Source: Promethearchaeota archaeon (GTDB taxonomy: Archaea; Asgardarchaeota; Lokiarchaeia; Sigyniarchaeales; SOKP01). Taken from it: a stretch of DNA of 27,815 nucleotides. Below are positions 15,337 to 22,728 of the stretch, piece after piece. A program made the translations under genes and the position numbers. Numbering within the stretch: position 1 is the stretch's first letter; the number at the start of each line of letters is the position of its first letter. The stretch covers positions 1 to 27,815 of the forward strand of contig JAUWZR010000005.1 in assembly GCA_030615235.1 (NCBI GenBank). The letters run 5' to 3'. The notes under the pieces are model-generated. The model saw only the letters and a program-made list of their open reading frames with translations, was not told where the DNA came from and did no database searches.

Positions 15337-15732
15337 CTATTCATCTTCATATTCTTTTTTCAATTCTTCAAATAATTTTTTATATTCTTCGATATACTTT
15401 TCATCGTTAGTTTCTTCTATCTTCTTGAGGAGTTCGACAGAGTTATTTAATGTGTTAGAAGTTTTCTTAATCTTGTCAAAGTATATTTGTTTTATTTGCT
15501 GAGATTTAGCAACTCTTAATGAATTTTTGTATCCCTTAATAGAACTTTCAATTTCTTTTTGAGATTCTTTAACTGAGTCTGCCAATTGCTTTTTTCGCTG
15601 TTCTAACCTAATACAGTTATCACATACTAAATTATCGGATTTTTTTTGTCCCTTTTTTATCATAAAAGCATTTCCACACCGAGAACATACAACGAGAGCA
15701 ACAATCAGCTTATCTTCGTTAGAATCGGGCAT
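15337..15732 (-). CDS. Zinc-ribbon / coiled-coil protein of unknown function
   Basis: A 131-residue protein I cannot assign to a named family. Residues 16-40 hold two CxxC knuckles (C16, C19 and C37, C40), consistent with a single zinc ribbon. From about residue 42 to the end it is a charged Lys/Glu-rich helix with heptad-like spacing, ending in an acidic tail (EEYKKLFEELKKEYEDE). No signal peptide or membrane segment is seen. Small zinc-ribbon plus coiled-coil proteins in archaea can be transcription or ribosome-associated, but nothing here decides that. It is transcribed away from the TauE permease gene and lies 123 bp from the ACT gene on the same strand. Start ATG 15732. Confidence 0.65.
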   Translation of the reverse strand: MPDSNEDKLIVALVVCSRCGNAFMIKKGQKKSDNLVCDNCIRLEQRKKQLADSVKESQKEIESSIKGYKNSLRVAKSQQIKQIYFDKIKKTSNTLNNSVELLKKIEETNDEKYIEEYKKLFEELKKEYEDE

Positions 15733-15882
15733 AAATGATAACTATTTTATTTTAAAATTATATATTTACTAATCTAATAACTTTTTTATAATTTAATAAT
15801 TGATTTTTCATTCAATTTTTTGATTAGGATTCTCTTTCTAATTTTTAATAAGATTTATGATAATTGTGTAATTTACTTGCCT

Positions 15883-16683
15883 ATGGAATTGTCTTTCTTA
15901 CTAATTTCTTTGTTACTTATACTAGGACTACTATCTGGTGCTATTTCTGCTATTGCGGGAATCGGTGGAGGAGTCTTCTTTGTATCAATAATGACTCTTC
16001 TTTTTTTTATCCCTATTAACATCGCAGTAGATACGAGTACTTTTATAATTCTTTTTTCTTCTTTAGCAGGCTTTATAACCTATTTACGACAAAAGAGGAC
16101 AACTATTAAACTTACGTTAATTTTTAGTGTTTTCTCTATACTGGGCAGTATATTAGCCTCTATCATCTTTTCTTTAATAATTATCGATAATTCAATATTA
16201 AAACTGTTATTTGCAACAACACTACTTATTGCAGGATTTAACATGATATATAAAGCTAATAAATCAAAGAATCAAAATAACAAACAGGAAATTAACCATG
16301 TCGAGTTTTCCTTAAATAATCAAAATAATAAATTAAATTTCAAGAAATCAATACCGCTGTTCATGTTAGCGGGATTTTTAGCCAACCTTCTAGGAATTGG
16401 TGGTGGCATAATAAACACCCCATCGCTTAATATGGTCCTAAATTTCCCTATTCACAATTCTACGGCTATCTCAACATCTATAATTTTCTTTACCGCAATA
16501 TACAATACAGTTATAAAAAGTTTTATAGGGCAGATTGATTATTTAATAGGGCTCTTTATTGCAATCGGTTCGATTTTGGGATCGATATTGGGTGCGAAAA
16601 TATCAAGGAAGATGCGTAAAAGTTATTTACAGTTCTTTGTGTCAATCGTTTTGATAGGTTTAGCAATAAGAATGTTTTTTTAA
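15883..16683 (+). CDS. TauE/SafE-family membrane permease
   Basis: A 266-residue integral membrane protein of the TSUP (TauE/SafE) family, which exports or imports sulfite, sulfonates or other small organic anions. It has the internal duplication typical of the family: AGIGGGVFF (G26-G30) in the first half and LGIGGGIINTPSL (G171-G175) in the second, each followed by a hydrophobic block, with a polar Asn/Lys-rich loop near 127-155 between the halves. About eight hydrophobic segments can be counted. The frame extends up to a TTG at 15820, but ATG 15883 places the first membrane helix at the N-terminus as in relatives, so I use it. The anion is unknown and the neighbours give no clue. Confidence 0.87.
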   Translation: MELSFLLISLLLILGLLSGAISAIAGIGGGVFFVSIMTLLFFIPINIAVDTSTFIILFSSLAGFITYLRQKRTTIKLTLIFSVFSILGSILASIIFSLIIIDNSILKLLFATTLLIAGFNMIYKANKSKNQNNKQEINHVEFSLNNQNNKLNFKKSIPLFMLAGFLANLLGIGGGIINTPSLNMVLNFPIHNSTAISTSIIFFTAIYNTVIKSFIGQIDYLIGLFIAIGSILGSILGAKISRKMRKSYLQFFVSIVLIGLAIRMFF

Positions 16684-16788
16684 AGGATATAAATTGGTAG
16701 TTATATAATATAGTTTCAATAAATTCCTAAATTTTTTTACATTATTAATTATTAATTCATTATAATATAACTTAATGTGATTCTTTCT

Positions 16789-17604
16789 ATGAGTAATGGA
16801 TTTAGATTATTGCGAATTGAATATATCTTTAGCGTACTTGTACCTTGTTTACTCAGCATTTATCTAAATAATTACGAGGTTATTCCTCACGTTTGGATAT
16901 TAGCGGGGTTTGCATTTTATGCTATTACAGGAAATACCTTAAATGATGTTATAGATATGAACGATCCAGATGAGACGGAAACACTAGAAAGAGTTCGTGG
17001 TTATAGTCGTAAAGAAATTTTAACGATTTCGGTAGCGAGTTTCTTAATAGGGACCATCTGTTTTATGAATAGAATTGTTGTGTATCCACTTTTAGGAATT
17101 TATTTAGTGATCATCGTTATTTTAGTAATTTTTTATTGTCTATTCAAATCACTTGTTATCATTAACCATATCATTTTAGGTATTTCACACATCGTTTTAC
17201 CATGGATGATGATAAAAATTAATGCTGGCGATATAATCTTAGGTTTTTTCCCCAATCTATCTGTTTTTGAGTTATTAATACTACTTTCAGTGGCATCCGT
17301 AGGTTTTACGGGTCAAATGCTACACGAGTTAATTGATGGAGACTCCTTATCAAAGTTATCTCCAAAGGCTTCTCAATTGGTAATTTGGATTGCTTCCTCA
17401 GCATCGCTAACAATAGCAATAATCTCGCTAATCATTACACAGTTCATTATATTTCTACCAATAATTTTCTTTCCTTTTGGAATCATGTATATATTCAGGA
17501 AACCTCGTAAAGATTTGTTAGGTCGAACCTCGTTAAAGGATGTAGGAATTATACTAGGAAATCTTATACTTGCTTATATCATCATTTTAATTATAGCACC
17601 ATAG
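16789..17604 (+). CDS. UbiA-family membrane prenyltransferase
   Basis: A 271-residue, very hydrophobic protein with the UbiA aspartate motif 1 as N52-D53-V-I-D56-M-N-D59, preceded by a family-like N-terminus (RLLRIEYIFSVLVPCLLS). The second motif is weaker: H179-E180-L-I-D183-G-D185 where most members have DxxxDxxxD. UbiA enzymes attach polyprenyl groups to aromatic or glycerol-phosphate acceptors in membranes; archaeal members include DGGGP synthase of ether-lipid synthesis. The altered second motif means the acceptor, or even activity, is uncertain. I use ATG 16789; a GTG at 16777 is in frame. It is on the same strand as TauE, 105 bp downstream, and probably has its own promoter. Confidence 0.78.
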   Translation: MSNGFRLLRIEYIFSVLVPCLLSIYLNNYEVIPHVWILAGFAFYAITGNTLNDVIDMNDPDETETLERVRGYSRKEILTISVASFLIGTICFMNRIVVYPLLGIYLVIIVILVIFYCLFKSLVIINHIILGISHIVLPWMMIKINAGDIILGFFPNLSVFELLILLSVASVGFTGQMLHELIDGDSLSKLSPKASQLVIWIASSASLTIAIISLIITQFIIFLPIIFFPFGIMYIFRKPRKDLLGRTSLKDVGIILGNLILAYIIILIIAP

Positions 17605-17756
17605 TAATACTTTAAAAGTAAAAGTTCAAGGTAATCTTCACTACAAGGGAGAAATGTTATTAATATCAGCGAAACTATAGAATTTATTGATTATCATTTA
17701 CAATTTTACAAAATTGACATAGAAAAATGAATGCAAATAATAATCTCCTGATAAAT

Positions 17757-17770
17757 ATAATTTAAATATT
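17757..17770 (+). promoter_or_regulatory. Candidate TATA box of the amrS-like gene
   Basis: ATAATTTAAATATT lies about 25 bases before the ATG at 17788, the right spacing for a leaderless archaeal transcript, and no Shine-Dalgarno is seen. The rest of the 183-bp gap (17605-17787) shows no other feature. Confidence 0.35.
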
Positions 17771-17787
17771 GTAAAAATTGTGTTCCA

Positions 17788-18843
17788 ATGGATTTACTTA
17801 ACCAAAAATTTCTAAGAGAAGCAAGATTTTATGAAAAAATCGATGAAAAATTCTCCCAATGCTTAACTTGTGAAAGAAAATGCAAAATAGCAAAAGGAAA
17901 AGTTGGTTATTGTCAAACTCGAATTAATATAGCTGGAGTTATCTATACAATTGTTTATGGATTAATTCCTGCTTTATCATTCAATCCTATAGAAAAAAAA
18001 CCATTATTTCATTATCATCCAGGAAGTATAGCTATAACCATTGGTACTTATGGATGCAACTTCAATTGTTTTTGGTGTCAAAATCACCATATTTCACATC
18101 CTAAAGAAAATATTGTTGATTTGGCCAGAAAGGCAAAAGATTATTTGTCACCAGAAAAAGTAATCGAGCTAGCTCTAAAAAATAATTGCCAGGGAACATC
18201 AATCTCGTTTAATGAGCCTACTCTACTATTTGAATACTCATTGGATGTGTTTAAATTCGCAAAAAAGGAAGGGCTATACAATACATATGTTACTAATGGA
18301 TATATGACTGAGGAAGTATTAAAAGAATTGGTGAAGAGCGGATTAGATGCCATGAATATAGATATAAAAGGTGATAGTAGTATAGTTCAAAAATATTGTG
18401 ATAGCAACATAGAAAATGTATGGAGAAATGCCAAATTAGCGAAAAAACTAGGTGTTCATATAGAAATAACAACACTTCTTATCGAAGGTATTAATACTGA
18501 TGAAAAAATAATTAAATCAATTTCAGAAAGGATAATAAATGATCTAGGAGAAGAAATTCCATTTCATATTACTAGCTTTTTTCCGCATTATAAATCTCAT
18601 GAACATAATCTTTTTAACCTTACTCCAATAAAATTTTTAAATAAAGCATATGATATCGCAAAACAAGTCGGTTTAAAATTTGTTTACTTAGGAAATTTGC
18701 CTTCTTCAAAATATGAAAATACATATTGTCCTAGATGCTCAAGATTAGTTATTGAACGGACAAACTTTGGTTTAAAAGAAATGCATTTAGATGGTAATGG
18801 AAACTGCGAATATTGCGAGTTTCCTATTATAAAGAAAGAATAG
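17788..18843 (+). CDS. amrS: AmmeMemoRadiSam system radical SAM enzyme (AmrS-like)
   Basis: A 351-residue radical SAM enzyme. The cluster motif CxxxCxxC is C90-N-F-N-C94-F-W-C97, in the characteristic GTYGCNFNCFWCQN context. An N-terminal four-cysteine region (CLTCERKCKIAKGKVGYC) and the segment GLIPALSFNPIEKKPLFHYHPG are typical of the AmrS/PflA-like family. The C-terminus has a further pair of CxxC knuckles (CPRC and CEYC), likely a zinc site. In many genomes this protein is linked with AmmeR1 and Memo; neither is in this window. Its substrate is unknown. The family name is secure; function is not. Start ATG 17788. Confidence 0.88.
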   Translation: MDLLNQKFLREARFYEKIDEKFSQCLTCERKCKIAKGKVGYCQTRINIAGVIYTIVYGLIPALSFNPIEKKPLFHYHPGSIAITIGTYGCNFNCFWCQNHHISHPKENIVDLARKAKDYLSPEKVIELALKNNCQGTSISFNEPTLLFEYSLDVFKFAKKEGLYNTYVTNGYMTEEVLKELVKSGLDAMNIDIKGDSSIVQKYCDSNIENVWRNAKLAKKLGVHIEITTLLIEGINTDEKIIKSISERIINDLGEEIPFHITSFFPHYKSHEHNLFNLTPIKFLNKAYDIAKQVGLKFVYLGNLPSSKYENTYCPRCSRLVIERTNFGLKEMHLDGNGNCEYCEFPIIKKE

Positions 18844-18952
18844 TTTTTAAATCAACATTTTACTTTTTCTTAATTCTCTGGGTTTTTATATAGAGACTAA
18901 AATTAATTATTAATCAGCAAAATACATAAATCTAACTTTAAAGGTTTTCTAT

Positions 18953-20098
18953 ATGGCAAAGAAACCCGTAACTAAAAATAATAAAACTAATAAAACTCAA
19001 AAAAGCCCAAATAAAACTCCAGCTAAAACAGGAACCAAAACGACTGCAAAAACTAGTAAAACAACTAAAAATGCTGCTGCTAAAAAGACACCTCCGAAAG
19101 AGCCTAAAGAAAAAAGATTAGATAATCTTTCGATTTTAAAGAGCTCTCCGTATTTAAGACTTAATGATAAAGGTCAACTGAATCAGAAACAAGCTAGCTT
19201 AAAAGATTTGTTTGAAAAAAATCTACTTTCTCAAAAGGAAGAAAAGCTAGAAATCGTTTTAACAGGTCAATATGAGAAAGCTCTTGATTTAATGTTTGAA
19301 GCAGACGCTTCCAACTTATACCCAATTTTAGTAGGACCACCAGGAATAGGTAAAACGACCCTATGCAGGTATTATGCTCAATCAAGAGCAGAAATCACTG
19401 GAAATGATTCATTTGAGTGGATAACATTCGATGAATCAACCAAACCGTCTCACTTAATAGGGTCATTTAATCCAGCGACAACAATCCAGAAAGGTTTTTC
19501 GTTCGAAGCGTTCAATCCGGGTCCACTCATAAAAGCGATGTTAAACGGTGGATTGTTTTTAGCGAACGAAATAAATCGTGCTACGGAGTATACGCAAAAC
19601 TCACTACTAGAACCATTAGAAGAAAGGACTTTATCCATTCCACACATAGGGCGTGTCAAATCTTCCCCTGGTTTTTTCTTTATTGGCGCTATGAATCCAT
19701 CAGAATTAGTAGGGACCCATAGATTAGGTGAAGCCCTAAAAGATCGATTTAATGTCTGGATTGAGCTTGATTACCCTGACAAAAAGACCGAAATGAAAAT
19801 AATAGAGCATAATAATCCATATTATAAAGTCGAAGAGAGCATTTTAGAGAAAATCTACTTAATTATTAATAGAACTCGTACCCATCACCAGGTCCAAACT
19901 CCAGCCAGTTTAAGAAGCGGTATTGCGTTGGCTAGGTTAACTGGTGTGGCTCAGAAAAGAAATAAAAAAGCAGATACACATAAAATTCTAAGGAATCTTG
20001 CAAGCAATGTTTTGTTTGGAGCTATCCAGGCAAAGCCTGGTGTTAAAGCCAAAGATGTTATTACTAACATAATCTCTCAAGTTCTAGGGTCTGCATAA
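18953..20098 (+). CDS. MoxR-family AAA+ ATPase with Lys/Thr-rich N-terminal tail
   Basis: A 381-residue AAA+ protein. Residues 1-56 form a low-complexity tail with 17 Lys and only two acidic residues. The ATPase core follows: Walker A GPPGIGKT (128-135), Walker B region LFLANEINRA and sensor 1 GAMNPS (N248), then EALKDRFNVWIEL and a C-terminal lid. In Walker B, N205-E206 replaces the usual D-E, so the Mg-contacting Asp is absent while the catalytic Glu remains. The LLEPLEER and EINRA phrases place it with MoxR/CbbQ-type ATPases, which remodel client proteins together with a VWA partner. It starts with ATG at 18953, with AAAGG about 8 bases upstream, and heads a three-gene operon, 32 bp from the VWA gene. 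Confidence 0.9.
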   Translation: MAKKPVTKNNKTNKTQKSPNKTPAKTGTKTTAKTSKTTKNAAAKKTPPKEPKEKRLDNLSILKSSPYLRLNDKGQLNQKQASLKDLFEKNLLSQKEEKLEIVLTGQYEKALDLMFEADASNLYPILVGPPGIGKTTLCRYYAQSRAEITGNDSFEWITFDESTKPSHLIGSFNPATTIQKGFSFEAFNPGPLIKAMLNGGLFLANEINRATEYTQNSLLEPLEERTLSIPHIGRVKSSPGFFFIGAMNPSELVGTHRLGEALKDRFNVWIELDYPDKKTEMKIIEHNNPYYKVEESILEKIYLIINRTRTHHQVQTPASLRSGIALARLTGVAQKRNKKADTHKILRNLASNVLFGAIQAKPGVKAKDVITNIISQVLGSA

Positions 20099-20130
20099 TT
20101 TAAATTAATTAATGTATGGTATTGATCTGA

Positions 20131-22704
20131 ATGATAATCTTCCCCCAAAGCCCGGTTTGGTTTTCTCTTAAGTTCATAAATGCGTTAAGGAACCATGAGA
20201 AAAGCATGTATAAGCCATCGATCCGCCAAGCCATTGCAATTTGTAAATTAATAATAGCAAGATTTATGAATAAAGGCGTTTGTGAAATCAACGACTTTAT
20301 TGAAATTGCAGTTGTTACTAGTCCTCTTGAAAATCAAGCGTTAGCCCGCAAAATTGCTACAGAGTTATTAACATATAATGAACCCATGAAAAATCATATG
20401 TCTTCTGACATGGTAAAATCTGATATGTTTGCGAGTGAAACGGCCCAAGACTTATTCGATGATTTAGGATTAGATTTGAGCGAATTAGATGAGATGTTTG
20501 ACGATTTTGAATTATTAAATAATTTTTTTAAAGAGTTAGAAGATCTTGATTTAGATCAGTTAATGGATGAGAGTTTAAACGATTTTTTTGACCAATTTAG
20601 CAAAGAGCTGGAAGAAGATCCATATAAAACAGCTTTAGATGTCATTGACAATAACGCTATTGCTAACTTCAATCAATTTAAGGATTTAAAAGCTTTACTC
20701 GATTACGCAAAAGAATTATTAAAAAACAAAATTAACCATTTAGAGCCTGAGGATATAGATGCGGCAGAAAAATTAGATTTGCTGGATGATATTATTTCGA
20801 AATCTGACTCGTTAAAAGAAAAAATAATGTCTCAACTCGCAAAGGACAAAAATTTGGACATTTTTAAGGAAAGTCTTAAAAATGCTTTAAGGGATAATTC
20901 CTTTGAAGGATTGAGCATTGCTGAATTTGCCTTGAGATCTAACATATTAACCCAACAAGGTCAAAACATATTAAAAAGTCTTTTGAAACAAAATCTCTCT
21001 AATTCTAACAAAAATTTAAACGATATCTTTAACACTTCAAGAGTTTTGGGTTCAAATCCCAACATAGAGAAGAAAAATTTGGTTAATATCTTAAATACTA
21101 GTTTGAAGCTCCCATTTAAAGACGCTTACAATAATGCAAAGAACTTTGATCAATATTTTGGAGATAATTTGAGCGAACAATATTTAGATGAAATTATCGC
21201 CAATTTTGATAATTTTAGTAAAGGAAAAAATTCAACTGACATTAAAAAAGATTTAATTAATAACCCTATTAAGTCTCCCGCGTGGCGAAAATTAATGTCA
21301 AAGATTATTGATAAAGATGTTCAATCAATAAACGACGATTACAGCGATAAACAAATGGTCGACGCCCAGATAAAGAATTACATCGATAACTTAGTTGCAT
21401 CTAAAGAAAATTGTAGCGATCTATCTTGCCAATCGCAATTGAACAATAAAATTTCTGAATTAGTTGATAATGCAGTCGATGGTGCGGCTAGTAAAAACTC
21501 GTTAAGTAATATGGTTAAAGATTTTAACAAGAATGGCTTTTCTCCGAACATTAATTCTATTAAAAACGCAGGCAAAAGGCTCAATATGACAGAAATAGAA
21601 ATTCTTAACTTAATCGAGAAAAGTTATAAAGTCTTTAAACAAATAGTCAAGGAGAATCAATCGAATTACCAAACATATAAAGATTATCTCGAGCAGATGG
21701 AATTATCTCCCCAGCAGATTGACGAGATTGTTAAGTTAGCGTTAGGAGGAGCTCCCCTAAAACAACCGAATTTAGATGTTCTGAGTGCATTAAGCGAGAA
21801 AAATTTATCTCAAGTATTAAGGTCCGCTGAACAAATGGGAGACGATGCTTTAGATAAGGCGTTTTCGTCTCTGGGTGCTGGCAGTGGTCTGGATTTATTA
21901 GAACAATGGTTTTATTCAAGACATAATGTTTCTGCTAAGATCAAAAAGAAGTTGAAAGAGATCATTAAACAAATTATGATTGATTTAGGTATTAATGCTG
22001 CAAACTCCTTAATTGGTACCGCCAAATCTGGACCTCTCGTAGAAAATATTGTAATCCCTTACACTTTAGGGGACGATTTTGAATTAATTGATCTAGAAGA
22101 GACTATAAGTAATTTACTGGAGGGCGGGAAAACCGTTGAAACAATTTCTAACGACGATTTTTTAGTATCAAAAACTACTGATGGTCTTCGATGCATGGTT
22201 CTTGAATTGGATATAAGCGGAAGTATGAGTGGAAACAAGTTAGCTCAAATGGCGTTATGCACAACAATGTTAGTATATGCTTTTAAACCAGAAGAAATCG
22301 CACTCACTTTTTTTGAGTCTAACACGCATAAATTAAAGAATCTTGATGAAGATGTTGAAATGGAAAAAGTTGTTGACGAATTACTTGATATAACCGCAAG
22401 GGGAGGCAAATGTATAAACCACGCACTTAAATGGGCAAATCTTCAATTTGAAAAAAAAGCCCGCTCGAAATACAAACTGAACATATTATTCACAGACGCA
22501 GATGTTTTTGACTTCAAAAATAGCTTAAGAGAATTAAAAATCATGAAAGATAAAGATATAAAATTCGTGATGGTCGTTCCAAAATTTGGATTTTCTCCGG
22601 TAATGGCAAAAAAAATGGTAAAAGAGGCCAATGGAGTTCTTTTAACATTAAACCAGTGGAGAGACTTTCCAAAATTGATATCTGAAATCATTACCAGCCA
22701 ATAA
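20131..22704 (+). CDS. Large VWA-domain protein, partner of the MoxR ATPase
   Basis: An 857-residue soluble protein. Residues 7-85 form a helical module (SPVWFSLKFINALR...PSIRQAIAICK). Residues 107-163 are strongly acidic (23 Asp/Glu, two Lys). A long Asn/Lys/Leu-rich helical region reaches to about 650. The C-terminal 170 residues are a von Willebrand A domain. Its MIDAS begins D694-I-S696-G-S698 and includes D789 (FTDAD), but the expected Thr after GG is K760 (GGKCINHAL), so metal binding may be altered. MoxR-associated VWA proteins act as adaptors that present a client to the ATPase. ATG 20131 opens the gene 32 bp after the MoxR stop; the SWIM gene follows after 24 bp. The middle region matches nothing I recognise. 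Confidence 0.88.
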   Translation: MIIFPQSPVWFSLKFINALRNHEKSMYKPSIRQAIAICKLIIARFMNKGVCEINDFIEIAVVTSPLENQALARKIATELLTYNEPMKNHMSSDMVKSDMFASETAQDLFDDLGLDLSELDEMFDDFELLNNFFKELEDLDLDQLMDESLNDFFDQFSKELEEDPYKTALDVIDNNAIANFNQFKDLKALLDYAKELLKNKINHLEPEDIDAAEKLDLLDDIISKSDSLKEKIMSQLAKDKNLDIFKESLKNALRDNSFEGLSIAEFALRSNILTQQGQNILKSLLKQNLSNSNKNLNDIFNTSRVLGSNPNIEKKNLVNILNTSLKLPFKDAYNNAKNFDQYFGDNLSEQYLDEIIANFDNFSKGKNSTDIKKDLINNPIKSPAWRKLMSKIIDKDVQSINDDYSDKQMVDAQIKNYIDNLVASKENCSDLSCQSQLNNKISELVDNAVDGAASKNSLSNMVKDFNKNGFSPNINSIKNAGKRLNMTEIEILNLIEKSYKVFKQIVKENQSNYQTYKDYLEQMELSPQQIDEIVKLALGGAPLKQPNLDVLSALSEKNLSQVLRSAEQMGDDALDKAFSSLGAGSGLDLLEQWFYSRHNVSAKIKKKLKEIIKQIMIDLGINAANSLIGTAKSGPLVENIVIPYTLGDDFELIDLEETISNLLEGGKTVETISNDDFLVSKTTDGLRCMVLELDISGSMSGNKLAQMALCTTMLVYAFKPEEIALTFFESNTHKLKNLDEDVEMEKVVDELLDITARGGKCINHALKWANLQFEKKARSKYKLNILFTDADVFDFKNSLRELKIMKDKDIKFVMVVPKFGFSPVMAKKMVKEANGVLLTLNQWRDFPKLISEIITSQ

Positions 22705-22728
22705 ATTAATTCCACTTATGTTATAAAG

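Noticed and set aside
20109..20291. Minus-strand open frame at the start of the VWA gene
   Set aside because: It overlaps the conserved N-terminal module of the VWA protein and has no ribosome site or motif.
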